A DNA stretch of 64,000 nucleotides from Rikenellaceae bacterium. GTDB lineage: Bacteria > Bacteroidota > Bacteroidia > Bacteroidales > Rikenellaceae. Location of the stretch: positions 1 to 64,000 of the forward strand of contig SUZJ01000007.1 in assembly GCA_015059945.1 (NCBI GenBank), given 5' to 3'. Positions 43,824-54,860 of this stretch are shown piece by piece. The notes beneath the pieces were generated by a model, which saw only the letters and a list, made by a program, of their open reading frames with translations, did not search any database and was not told the origin of the DNA. How positions within the stretch are numbered: the first letter of the stretch is position 1; each line of letters starts with the position of its first letter. The position numbers and the translations under genes were made by a program.

Positions 43824-46061
43824 CTAATCGGTAAAAGGCAGGGCGGTGTCGTTGAGCGTCAGGTTGCGGAATGTGGCCGAGGCGCTCTTGCTATTGTCGC
43901 CACTGCTAACCACCAAGCCCACATAGACCTCATCGGGCAAGGCCGTAGCAAAGCTACCCGAGTAGCACTCGGTGTAGGTTACACCGCCATCGGTCGAGAA
44001 GTCGGCCCTAAAGTCGTTGCCCTTGCGAGTGAGGCGCAGCAGAGCCTGGGTATTATCGGCAGCGCGGCTACCCACCGTCTTTTTCGACGACTTCGAGCCC
44101 GCAGTCAGGCGGTAGTGGCTATCGTAGGCCGTAGTGAGCACGCCCGAAGTGGCATAGACCAACTCGGCACCCGAGGAGGCAATATCGTTTGCAATCATCA
44201 GTCCCGCAAGGCTCTGATTACCACCCTTCTCGGAGGTGTAGTTGTCAATCTGCACAGTGACGGTAAAGTCGCCCGAAGCCTTACGCCAAACATACGAGAA
44301 CTTCTGGGCCGAGCTCTCGAACTTGCCCGTTGCGCTCAGGGTGAGTGCGCCATCATCGGCCACCGACTGGGCCATCGAGGCGCCATTGTAGGCCGTAGCG
44401 GTCCAGCCACCACCCACAGGCGAGCCCTCCACGGGGGTATCTCCACCGCCAGTATTGCCACCATCGTCGTCGCCAGTGTCGTCGCCACCAGTGTTGCCAT
44501 TATCATCACCGCCACTGGTGTTCATACCACCATTATCGACCTCCACAGGGGCAGTAGCAAAGCCCTCCAAGCGGCCCACACCTGCACCGCTACGCACAAT
44601 ATCGGCCACCTGCTCGGCAGCATCTACAACGTAGCTATACGAGGGACGGAAGTCATCATAGGTATAAGGTGTGGCCAGTTTCTCGCCACCATACTTGGTG
44701 TACTCAACATTGGTAAATGGATAGGGCTCCGAAGCATCGGCAGGCTTGTTGGTGTAGTAGTTATCCAGAGCGTAGAGGTAACCCGCAACACTGCCCGTCA
44801 AGTTCGACACCCAGCTACTGCCGCTCTTCTTGGCAGGATAGGTACAGATGTCAGTCGGCAGCCTTACGCCATCAAACGAGTTGTTCTCGACCAGCACCAT
44901 TGCGCCATAGGCACTACCCACGCCATAGGTCGTAACGCCATTGTAGAAGTTGTTGAAAACGTGGGCCTTACCAAATCTCACCCTCGGATGGCGCGAGTTG
45001 CTACCATCGAAGTAGTTGTGGTGCATAGTGATAGTGATATCCTTGTCGGCCGAGGCACTATTGGAGTGTCCCACGAGGGTACTCTTCTGAGTCTTGACAT
45101 AGTGGCACCACGAGATGGTTACCGAGTGGGTTGCGTGGGTAACGTCGCACGAGCCATCTTCATAATCTTTCTCTTGGTTTACGCTCTCGAAGGTGCAGTG
45201 GTCTACCCACACGCGCTGGCTCTCCTGCATCGAGATGCCGTCAGCACCGTTGTCGGCCTTGGGCTGAACGATGTAGACATTGCGAATGATGATGTTTGAG
45301 GCCTCATTGAGGAAGAAGCCCACATTCTGCATACGGAACGAGTCGGTACCGTAGATGGTGATGTTAGATGTGCGTTTGATGTCAAACCAGGGGCTACCTG
45401 TATCTCGGCCATCGGCTTTGGTAAAAGTACCACTGAGCCAAACAATTGCGGGCTCGGTGCTCTTGTTCTTCTCGCGCAGTTTGAGCCAATCGCGGAAGGC
45501 TGCACCATTGTTGAAGTGGTGCACCTTGCCACCCTCGCCACCGGTAGTGCCCTCGGCATAGCCAATCAGAGCATCCAGAGGCACGTTGCCTACAATGGGT
45601 TTATTTGCAGGGTTGTCATTCTCGGTGTTACCTGGCTGATCGGGATCATCGCCTGGTTCGGGTTCGGGCTCGGGGTCATCTCCTGGTTCGGGCTCGGGCT
45701 CGTCGGGAATTTCGACCGCAGGGGTGGTTACTTCCACCTCGGCCGACCAAGCGGTGTGCGACTCGCCGGCAAGGGCGCGCACAGCAAAGGTGTAGATACT
45801 CTCGGGCACAAGGTCGGCAAACTCCACCGAGCAGCCATCGACCTTGCCGGTCAAGTAGTTACCATCGTACTTATTCCTCCACTCGTAGCCCTCGGCTGCC
45901 TCTACCGAGTTCCATTTGAGGGTGAGCGAAGTGGGTGTAAGGTCGCTAACCTCTACACCATCGGGCACGGAGAGTTTTATCACCACGGGGTCATTGTCGG
46001 GTCCACAAGCCGACATCACAAGGCCGACCAATGCAAGGGCCCACAGAGCAAATCGTTTCAT
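43824..46061 (-). CDS. surface pectate lyase (PL1) lipoprotein with FN3 and C-terminal beta-sandwich domains
   Basis: 745 residues. Lipobox at VMSAC (Cys19). FN3-like domain about 30-115; acidic EPEPEPGDD linker; PL1 catalytic beta-helix about 155-500 with DGISMQESQRVWVDHCTFES, the WVDHC motif, GSCDVTHATHSVTISWCHY and the substrate-binding Arg in SRHPRVRFGKAHVFNN; Gly/Asp-rich linker; C-terminal domain about 555-745 resembling concanavalin-like folds. It cleaves polygalacturonate by beta-elimination, giving unsaturated ends handled by the kdu/kdg genes. A TACCTTTG -7 element lies upstream (46085-46092, minus strand). Confidence 0.92.
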   Translation of the reverse strand: MKRFALWALALVGLVMSACGPDNDPVVIKLSVPDGVEVSDLTPTSLTLKWNSVEAAEGYEWRNKYDGNYLTGKVDGCSVEFADLVPESIYTFAVRALAGESHTAWSAEVEVTTPAVEIPDEPEPEPGDDPEPEPEPGDDPDQPGNTENDNPANKPIVGNVPLDALIGYAEGTTGGEGGKVHHFNNGAAFRDWLKLREKNKSTEPAIVWLSGTFTKADGRDTGSPWFDIKRTSNITIYGTDSFRMQNVGFFLNEASNIIIRNVYIVQPKADNGADGISMQESQRVWVDHCTFESVNQEKDYEDGSCDVTHATHSVTISWCHYVKTQKSTLVGHSNSASADKDITITMHHNYFDGSNSRHPRVRFGKAHVFNNFYNGVTTYGVGSAYGAMVLVENNSFDGVRLPTDICTYPAKKSGSSWVSNLTGSVAGYLYALDNYYTNKPADASEPYPFTNVEYTKYGGEKLATPYTYDDFRPSYSYVVDAAEQVADIVRSGAGVGRLEGFATAPVEVDNGGMNTSGGDDNGNTGGDDTGDDDGGNTGGGDTPVEGSPVGGGWTATAYNGASMAQSVADDGALTLSATGKFESSAQKFSYVWRKASGDFTVTVQIDNYTSEKGGNQSLAGLMIANDIASSGAELVYATSGVLTTAYDSHYRLTAGSKSSKKTVGSRAADNTQALLRLTRKGNDFRADFSTDGGVTYTECYSGSFATALPDEVYVGLVVSSGDNSKSASATFRNLTLNDTALPFTD

Positions 46062-46084
46062 AGGCGAATATAAAGTTTTATTGG

Positions 46085-46113
46085 CAAAGGTAATATATTA
46101 TTTCCCTTGCCAA
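46085..46113 (-). promoter_or_regulatory. pectate lyase promoter (TTG-N18-TACCTTTG)
   Basis: On the minus strand, TTG at 46113-46111 and TACCTTTG at 46092-46085, with an 18-base spacer, upstream of the ATG at 46061. Confidence 0.55.
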
Positions 46114-46139
46114 TGCAAAAAACTGTCGTAAATGTATGA

Positions 46140-47348
46140 TTATTTGTTATTTTTCGTTGGCCAGACCACGCGTGGCAGAATACCTTGCAGGTGGGCAATG
46201 ACGATGCCATAGTTGGTGATGGGCACCCCTGCGGCCTCACACGCAGCCATACGGCTAAGCACATAGCGACGGTTGAACATACAGGCTCCGCAGTGGATAA
46301 CAAGGTCGTAATCACCCACTTGGGCAGGAAAGTCATTACCCCCCACCACATCAATCGTCAATCCCTGGCCTACCCTCTTGCGCAGCATTGCGGGCAGTTT
46401 CACTCGGCCTATATCTTCGGTTGCGGGGGCGTGGCTGCAAGCCTCGGCAATCAGCACCCGCGACTGCTCAGTAAGGCTGTCGATAGCCTTTGCGCCCTCT
46501 GCAAAAGTGTCAATATCGCCCTTATGCCCCGCCATAAGCACCGAGAACGAGGTGAGCAGCGTACCGCTCGGCACTCGCTCGGCCACATAGCCAAAGACCT
46601 GCGAGTCGGTGATAATCAGCTTGGGAGCCTTTGTTAAGCCGCCCAGTGTAGGCTCCAACTCTTCGGGCACACAGCACACAGCCGTAGCCCTCTTGTCGAG
46701 CAACTCGCGGATGGTCTGCACCTGGGGCATAATCAGTCGGCCTGCGGGGGCCTGCGAGTCTTGGGGCATAACCAGCACCACCGTATCACCCGCCTCGACC
46801 AACGAGCCCGTAATCGTGGGGGCCTGGTCCTTAATCTTTGCCGCAGCAGCCACCAGAGCATCAATCAACTCCTTGCGCCCTACTCCACTCGTAGCACTTA
46901 CCGCAATAGGCTCGATGCCCAGTCGTGCGACAATGGCCTCGGCCGTAGCTTTGGGCGAAATAAGCACATCTATCTTGTTGAGCACCACCACTACGGGTAC
47001 CCCCTTTGAGGCAAAGCGCTCTACCCACTCCACCTCGGCCGAGTAGTCGTCGGCAGCGCCACATACCAGCACCGCCACATCGCTCCTTTGAGCAGCGCGC
47101 AGAGTCTGCTCTCTGCGAGCATCGCCCAGCGAGCTGGTGTCGTCATAGCCTGCCGTATCAATCAGCACCACAGGGCCAATGCCCCCAATCTCCATACTCT
47201 TTATGACCGAGTCGGTGGTGGTGCCCGCTACCTCGCTCACAATCGACAGACTCTGCCCACTGAGCAGGTTGATAATGGATGATTTGCCCGCATTGCAACG
47301 GCCAAAAAAGCCTATATTGAGGCGCAGTGATTGAGGAGTGTTATTCAT
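46140..47348 (-). CDS. hydF: [FeFe]-hydrogenase maturation GTPase HydF
   Basis: 402 residues. GTPase domain: P-loop GRCNAGKSSIINLLSGQ, switch VVLIDTAGYDD, and VVLNKIDV base recognition. The C-terminal cluster-binding domain shows the Cys motifs VIHCGACMFNRRYVLSRMAACEAAGVPITNYGI (CxHx46-53HCxxC-like). HydF is the scaffold on which HydE and HydG build the H-cluster 2Fe subsite before transfer to HydA. It is the last gene of a hydE-hydG-hydF series on the minus strand. Confidence 0.95.
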   Translation of the reverse strand: MNNTPQSLRLNIGFFGRCNAGKSSIINLLSGQSLSIVSEVAGTTTDSVIKSMEIGGIGPVVLIDTAGYDDTSSLGDARREQTLRAAQRSDVAVLVCGAADDYSAEVEWVERFASKGVPVVVVLNKIDVLISPKATAEAIVARLGIEPIAVSATSGVGRKELIDALVAAAAKIKDQAPTITGSLVEAGDTVVLVMPQDSQAPAGRLIMPQVQTIRELLDKRATAVCCVPEELEPTLGGLTKAPKLIITDSQVFGYVAERVPSGTLLTSFSVLMAGHKGDIDTFAEGAKAIDSLTEQSRVLIAEACSHAPATEDIGRVKLPAMLRKRVGQGLTIDVVGGNDFPAQVGDYDLVIHCGACMFNRRYVLSRMAACEAAGVPITNYGIVIAHLQGILPRVVWPTKNNK

Positions 47349-47401
47349 AGTGGCAATATTTTTATAATTACTCGTTTAAGCCCGCAGACCTAAACCAATA
47401 C

Positions 47402-48829
47402 TTAAAATCTAAAATCTCTTTCGCCGAGTTCAATTTTTTCGAGGTTTTCGGCAGCTATTCGGCGCACCTTTGCGTGGGGCACTCGCTCCAACTCATCGGC
47501 AATAACGCGCAGGCCCACGCGCAGCGTTTCGGGTGAGGCGTAGTCCATCAGGTACTCCTTCAAGGTCATCAGCGCATTGGGCTGGCAGCAGTTGGCAATC
47601 TGTCCGCTCTTGACCAGTTTCATAAACCTGTCGCCCGTGCGCCCCTCGCGGTAGCAAGCGGTGCAAAAACTGGGGACATAGCCCAACTCCAACAGCCAGC
47701 GCACCACCTCATCCAGCGTGCGCTCGTCGCTCACGTCAAACTGGGCCGTGCTCTTGTTCTGCTCGTCGTGTCCCTCGACATAGCCACCCACGCCCGTATG
47801 CGAGCCACCACTGAGTTGCGACACCCCCACTTCGAGCACCTTTTGGCGTACCGCAGGGGTTTCGCGCGTAGAAACAATCATACCCGTATAGGGTACTGCC
47901 AAGCGGATGATGGCCACCATCTTGAGGAACACATCATCGGGCACAGCATTCTCAAAATCGGCCACATCAATATCATCGGCAGGGCAAATCCTTGGTACGC
48001 TAATAGTGTGAGGGCCAACACCATAGGTAGCTTCCAAGTGCTCGGCGTGCATCAGCAGGCCCACAAAGTCGTAGCGGTAGGTCTCGAGGCCAAACAGCAC
48101 CCCTATACCCACGTCATCAATACCACCCTGCATTGCCCTATCCATAGCCTCGGTGTGGTAGGCGTAGTCGCTCTTGGGGCCGCGTGGGTGCAGCTGCTCG
48201 TAGTTCTGCTTGTTATAGGTTTCCTGAAATAGGATATAGGTACCGATGCCTGCATCTTTCAGCTTGCGGTAGTTCTCGACCGAGGTGGCTGCAATGTTCA
48301 CATTCACTCGGCGTATAGCTCCGTTGCGGTGCTTAATTGAATATATCGTCTTGATACTCTCTAAGATATACTCAATGGGGTTATAGAGAGGGTGCTCGCC
48401 CGCTTCGAGCGCCAACCTTTTGTGGCCCATATCTTGCAGAGCCACAACCTCTTGCTCAATTTCCTGCTGGGTGAGCTTTTTGCGCGGTATGGTCTTATTG
48501 GCAATATGGTAGGGGCAGTAGGTGCAGCTATTCACGCAATAGTTCGACAAGTAGAGCGGTGCAAACATCACAATCCTATTGCCATAGAACCTCTGCTTAA
48601 TCTGCTTGGCCAGCGCAAACATTCGCTCAATCAAGTCGGGCTCGTTACACTCAAGCAGCACTGCGGCCTCGCGGTGGGTAAGCCCTCCGCACTCGGCAGC
48701 CTTGGTTATAATGCTCTCTATCAGCTCCCTATTGCTCTTATTCTCTTGCGCATAGGCCATAGTAGCGACTATCTCGTCGTGCGAGATAAACTCTTCGGCT
48801 CTGGGCGACTGGGGGTTATAGTTACTCAT
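47402..48829 (-). CDS. hydG: [FeFe]-hydrogenase maturation radical SAM protein HydG
   Basis: 475 residues. The radical-SAM cluster motif is NYCVNSCTYCPYHIANKTIPRKKLTQQEI (Cys-x3-Cys-x2-Cys) and the C-terminal cluster is CTACYREGRTGDRFMKLVKSGQIANCCQPNAL. HydG cleaves tyrosine to give the CO and CN ligands of the active site. It lies 33 bases after hydE and 53 before hydF. Confidence 0.96.
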   Translation of the reverse strand: MSNYNPQSPRAEEFISHDEIVATMAYAQENKSNRELIESIITKAAECGGLTHREAAVLLECNEPDLIERMFALAKQIKQRFYGNRIVMFAPLYLSNYCVNSCTYCPYHIANKTIPRKKLTQQEIEQEVVALQDMGHKRLALEAGEHPLYNPIEYILESIKTIYSIKHRNGAIRRVNVNIAATSVENYRKLKDAGIGTYILFQETYNKQNYEQLHPRGPKSDYAYHTEAMDRAMQGGIDDVGIGVLFGLETYRYDFVGLLMHAEHLEATYGVGPHTISVPRICPADDIDVADFENAVPDDVFLKMVAIIRLAVPYTGMIVSTRETPAVRQKVLEVGVSQLSGGSHTGVGGYVEGHDEQNKSTAQFDVSDERTLDEVVRWLLELGYVPSFCTACYREGRTGDRFMKLVKSGQIANCCQPNALMTLKEYLMDYASPETLRVGLRVIADELERVPHAKVRRIAAENLEKIELGERDFRF

Positions 48830-48862
48830 TTTCTTTTATCTCTTGTTTTGTGGTTTTTCTTA

Positions 48863-49924
48863 TTATTCTTGGGCAAATTGTGGGTGGTCGCCTCGGCTCC
48901 AATCCACCTCATATCCAATGGTTTCGAGCCCTTGTTGCAGCAATGCGACTCCCTCTACACTCTCGCTACCACTGCTCTTTTTGCCATCGTAAATGGCGTA
49001 TTTATCGCGGTAGCAGAGTGGTGTAATGTTGGGCATCACCACATTGGCACCCGCCAATATACCCTGCAACGTACCATCTTGACCAGCCGTAGCCAGAGCC
49101 GTTGTTGCAGGCAGCAGAGCCTCGGGCAACACAAGCCTAATCATAGACAGCAGTAGTAACGTAAGTTCTACACTGCCACTCTGTTGGCCACCCATAGGAG
49201 TATCGCTCTGGGGTATAAAAGGGCCTATACCCACCATCTCGGGGCGCAACTGCTCGAGCAGTTTCATCTCCTCGGCCAGCACCTGGGGCGTCTGGCCCGG
49301 CACACCCACCATAAAGCCTGCGCCAATCTGGTAGCCCAGCCCTCGTAGTTCGGCCAAGCAGCGGTGGCGATTTTCGAAGCTCATACCCTCGGGGTGAATT
49401 GCTCGGTACAATTCGGCATTGGCGCTCTCGTGGCGCAACAGGTAGCGGTCGGCGCCCGCCTTGCGCCAAAGGGCATAGACCTCGGTGGGTTGCTCGCCCA
49501 GCGATAGGGTTACGGCCACATTGGGCATTTGGCTCTTAATCTTACGCACCACATCGGCCACAAACTCCTCGCGCCCAGCCACTTGCCCGCCTTGCAGAAC
49601 AAACGTGCGCAGTCCCGCCTCGTAGCCCTGTGCGCAAGCCCCCACAATCTCGTCGGCCGTCATTGCATAGCGCACCACCCTACTGTTCTGGGCCCTAAGC
49701 CCGCAATAGTAGCAACCGCACGAGCAGATGTTCGACACCTCGACCAGACCTCGCAGGTATACCCCTCGGCCAAAGTGTTGCTCTCTCACAGCGCGAGCCT
49801 TCTCGGCTGCATAGTCGAGTGTCGAGCGGTCGTAGTCAGTCAGCAGGGCAATGTACTCCTGCTGCGAAAGCCCCCCTTGGGCCACCAGTCTATCGACAAT
49901 ATCTGCACACTTGGCCATACGCAT
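48863..49924 (-). CDS. hydE: [FeFe]-hydrogenase maturation radical SAM protein HydE
   Basis: The starts at 49924 (MRMAKCADIVDRLVAQGG) and 49918 are both possible; the frame further upstream lies in a promoter region with CAAAGATA (49963-49970, TATCTTTG on the minus strand). 353 residues. Radical-SAM cysteines are in VSNICSCGCYYCGLRAQN (Cys-x3-Cys-x2-Cys). HydE helps form the bridging dithiomethylamine of the H-cluster. First of the three maturase genes; the hydrogenase itself (HydA) is not in this window. Confidence 0.93.
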   Translation of the reverse strand: MRMAKCADIVDRLVAQGGLSQQEYIALLTDYDRSTLDYAAEKARAVREQHFGRGVYLRGLVEVSNICSCGCYYCGLRAQNSRVVRYAMTADEIVGACAQGYEAGLRTFVLQGGQVAGREEFVADVVRKIKSQMPNVAVTLSLGEQPTEVYALWRKAGADRYLLRHESANAELYRAIHPEGMSFENRHRCLAELRGLGYQIGAGFMVGVPGQTPQVLAEEMKLLEQLRPEMVGIGPFIPQSDTPMGGQQSGSVELTLLLLSMIRLVLPEALLPATTALATAGQDGTLQGILAGANVVMPNITPLCYRDKYAIYDGKKSSGSESVEGVALLQQGLETIGYEVDWSRGDHPQFAQE

Positions 49925-49990
49925 CCTGCGCACACCTCTTCTCTCGCGGGCGTGCGACAACACAAAGATACAATTTTTAGTGCTAACTCG

Positions 49991-50863
49991 CTACACAAAA
50001 AACAGAACAATGCCCACAATAGCTACCGCCAAGCCCAGCCATTGCACCTTTCGCATACGCTCTCCAAAGGCCAATGCGCCCACCAGCACCACCACAGACA
50101 CTGCGCTGACGTGGTAAACGGGGAAAAACAGACTGCCCGACAACTTATTCAGGGCCAATATCATACAATATGTAGTAAAGAAATTTGCCGTACCCAGAGC
50201 CACGCCTCCCATCAAGCTGCGCCAGTCGAAGCGTCTGCTTTTGGTCGTGGCAAAGTAGTAAACCCAGCTACACAAGGCTGCAAAGAAAAAAATCGTGGCC
50301 GACAGCAGTGCCGTCTGCTCGGGGCCCGACGTCAGGGTACTACGGGTCCAATCTACACAAAAGTTATTTGCACCAAAGAGCACAAATACCCCAAGTGGAT
50401 AGAGCACATTCAGGGCACCGAACTTCTCGCCCCCGCTCCCATTGCCCTTGCGCTCGTCGGCCGAGGGCCAAAAGAGCAATAGCAGTGCGCCCACGATGAT
50501 TGCCACAGCTCCCCAGCGAGGCTCGGGCTGCCCGGGGATAAACAGATAGCCACACACGACGGGGATAATGAGGGCCACCCGGGCAGCTATCGTAGTGAGC
50601 GATATACCCGTGCGCTCGGTCGAGCGAGCCATAAGCACAAAGGCCGACATAAACATCACGCCCATAGCCATTGCGGCCAGCCAAGCAGCACCACTCAATG
50701 GTACCACCTCGCCCGCCCCCACATTAAGCACCAAGCCCAGCAGAGTGGCTGTAATATAATTAAAACCAATCGCTTGCAAAGAGTCTATCCCTTTGCAAGC
50801 GAACAGTTTGAACAATATCGAATAGCTTGATGCACAAACTATTGCAAGGAGTAAGTATAGCAT
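49991..50863 (-). CDS. EamA-family (DMT) transporter
   Basis: 290 residues with ten hydrophobic helices in two repeats (MLYLLLAIVCASSYSILFKLF... and YPLGVFVLFGANNFCVDW...). The Gly/Ala-rich helices and the final EVVVLVGALAFGERMRKVQWLGLAVAIVGIVLFFV element fit the EamA drug/metabolite exporter pattern. Substrate unknown. It overlaps the upstream acetyltransferase-like gene by 25 bases, so translation is coupled. Confidence 0.85.
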   Translation of the reverse strand: MLYLLLAIVCASSYSILFKLFACKGIDSLQAIGFNYITATLLGLVLNVGAGEVVPLSGAAWLAAMAMGVMFMSAFVLMARSTERTGISLTTIAARVALIIPVVCGYLFIPGQPEPRWGAVAIIVGALLLLFWPSADERKGNGSGGEKFGALNVLYPLGVFVLFGANNFCVDWTRSTLTSGPEQTALLSATIFFFAALCSWVYYFATTKSRRFDWRSLMGGVALGTANFFTTYCMILALNKLSGSLFFPVYHVSAVSVVVLVGALAFGERMRKVQWLGLAVAIVGIVLFFV

Positions 50864-51960
50864 CTGCGTCGTTTGTGATTGCGGTGCTCAAATGCCTTCC
50901 ACTGGCTCTGCACCTCTACGTTTGTTTCGAGCTCGGGGCCTGTCTCCGCAAACTTCATTCCGTTCTTAATAGCACCTGCCAAGCCCTCGCGCAGCAAGAT
51001 TGCATTCACACCCTTATTCTGGTACTCGGGCTTAACACCAATGCTATAAAAGTCGAGCGTTTTGCTCTTCTTCAAGTCCCTCAGGATACGGAAGATACCG
51101 AATGGGAAGAGTTTACCCTTCGACACCCTCACCGCCTTTGTAATCGAGGGGGCCATAAAGCTGTAGCCGATAATCTTGCCCTCTTTGTTCTGCACCACCG
51201 ACACATAATCGGGGTTACCCACCAGCATAATCAGTTTTGAGAAGTCAATCAGCTGTTTGTCGCTCAGCCACACCACGCCAAACAACTTCTCGAAAGCCTC
51301 GTTCATAATCTGCAAGGCCTCGCTGATGTAGGGTTTGATGTCGCCAATCTTCTTAAACCTCAGCACCTTATAGCCATACCTCTCGATAGCCATCTCGGCA
51401 ATCCTGTCGAGCCTTTCGTTCATCTGGTCGGGAATGGTAATCTGGAACTCCAACCAGTCAACCTTCTTGGTCATACCCAGTCGCTCGATGTGTTTGACAT
51501 AGTACTCGTAGTTGTAGGGGGTGACATACATATCCTCCTCCTCGAAACCCTCGATAACCAAGCCCTGCTTATCCAAATCCGAGAAGCCAATGGGGCCAAT
51601 TATCTCGTTCATACCCAACTCTTTGGCATACTCTACAACTTTTGCAAACAGAGCATCTACCACCTCGGCATCGTCGATAAAATCGAACCTCGTGAAGCGC
51701 AGCTGTTTGGCGCCAACCTTCTCGTTATAGGCCTTATTCAGTACGCCTGCTGCCCTGCCGACCATCTTGCCATCCCTCTCGGCAATCCACATACGGCACT
51801 CGGCATAAGCAAAGGCGCCATTCTGTTTGGGGTCAAACTCGCTCTTCTCGTCCATCAAAAGAGCGGGGCAGTAGTAGGGGCAATCTTTGTACAACTTGGT
51901 GGGGAAGCCAAAAAATTTCTTCCTATCCCTTCTGCTCTGTACTTCTTTTACTACAAGCAT
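50839..51960 (-). CDS. GNAT-like acetyltransferase-fold protein
   Basis: 373 residues from ATG 51960 (MLVVKEVQSRRDRKKFFGFPTKLYKDCPYYCPALLMDEKSEFDPKQNGAF). The segments MWIAERDGKMVGRAAGV and YSIGVKPEYQNKGVNAILLREGLAGAI are acetyltransferase-like strands and coenzyme-A-loop candidates, and FEEEDMYVTPYNYEYYVKHIERLGM is a conserved element of a family including E. coli YghO. The second half looks like another GNAT-type domain. The acceptor is unknown. Widely found in Bacteroidetes. Confidence 0.7.
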   Translation of the reverse strand: MLVVKEVQSRRDRKKFFGFPTKLYKDCPYYCPALLMDEKSEFDPKQNGAFAYAECRMWIAERDGKMVGRAAGVLNKAYNEKVGAKQLRFTRFDFIDDAEVVDALFAKVVEYAKELGMNEIIGPIGFSDLDKQGLVIEGFEEEDMYVTPYNYEYYVKHIERLGMTKKVDWLEFQITIPDQMNERLDRIAEMAIERYGYKVLRFKKIGDIKPYISEALQIMNEAFEKLFGVVWLSDKQLIDFSKLIMLVGNPDYVSVVQNKEGKIIGYSFMAPSITKAVRVSKGKLFPFGIFRILRDLKKSKTLDFYSIGVKPEYQNKGVNAILLREGLAGAIKNGMKFAETGPELETNVEVQSQWKAFEHRNHKRRRCYTYSLQ

Positions 51961-52179
51961 ATTACAATTTCGTTTTTGTGTGTGTTGATTTGTGTGCGTG
52001 TGTTTACTTTCGTTTAGTTTGGGTATTGTCGGTGCCACCACCCTACAATGCAGCGGTGCCACCTCTATTCATTCCATTCCTATTTGCACTCCCCCTCACA
52101 TTGGCGAAAGGCCAACGCTCCTTTTCAACATTCTCCCTTCTGTTTGTCGTGGGGCACCATAGCCCCTCGGCCAGCGGCC

Positions 52180-52803
52180 CTACTTGTCGTTGTTAATCAG
52201 CGACTTGATATTCTCGATAAGCATACCCACAGCCACCGAGTTAAAACCACCCTCGGGGATAATCACATCGGCATACTTCTTCGAGGGCTCTACAAACTCC
52301 TCGTGCATAGGCTTAACGGTATTGGTATACTGGTCGATAACCGACTCCATCGAGCGGCCACGCTCCCTTACGTCCCTCAGGATGCGTCGCGCAAGCCTCA
52401 GGTCGGCATCGGTATCAACAAACACCTTAATATCCATCAAATCACGCAGTTGCTTATTCTCAAAAATCAAGATACCATCTACAATAATCACCTGCGAGGG
52501 CAACACGGGCACCTTCTCGGCGGTGCGGTTGTGCTCAACAAACGAGTAGACGGGCCTCTCGATAGCCACCCCCTCTTTCAGAGCCTTTATGTGCTCGACC
52601 ATCATATCGGTATCGAAAGCCTGTGGGTGGTCGTAGTTGAGTTTGGTGCGCTCCTCGTAGGTCAGGTTGGGCAGCGACTTGTAGTAGTAGTCGTGGCACA
52701 GTGTAGCAACCTGGTCACCCGCAAAGGCCTCCTGCAACCTCTTCACAAGGGTACTCTTGCCACTGCCGGTACCGCCTGCAACTCCAATGATTGTAACTTT
52801 CAT
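52180..52803 (-). CDS. udk: uridine/cytidine kinase
   Basis: 207 residues from ATG 52803 (MKVTIIGVAGGTGSGKSTLVKRLQEAF; P-loop GGTGSGKST). Later motifs: HDYYYKSLPNLTYEERTKLNYDHPQAFD, and DIKVFVDTDADLRLARRILRDVRERGRSMESVIDQY. It phosphorylates uridine or cytidine with ATP in pyrimidine salvage. It is adjacent to gyrB (34 bases), and the two are probably co-transcribed. Confidence 0.95.
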   Translation of the reverse strand: MKVTIIGVAGGTGSGKSTLVKRLQEAFAGDQVATLCHDYYYKSLPNLTYEERTKLNYDHPQAFDTDMMVEHIKALKEGVAIERPVYSFVEHNRTAEKVPVLPSQVIIVDGILIFENKQLRDLMDIKVFVDTDADLRLARRILRDVRERGRSMESVIDQYTNTVKPMHEEFVEPSKKYADVIIPEGGFNSVAVGMLIENIKSLINNDK

Positions 52804-52837
52804 AGTGTCTATGGTTTTCTGATTTATATTCAACAAA

Positions 52838-54832
<1,995 letters not shown>

Positions 54833-54860
54833 TCACTCTGTTTTGTCTTGCGCCGCCGAC

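Noticed and set aside
43770-45299. 509-residue open frame antisense to pectate lyase
   Set aside because: The catalytic residues of PL1 are clear on the other strand.
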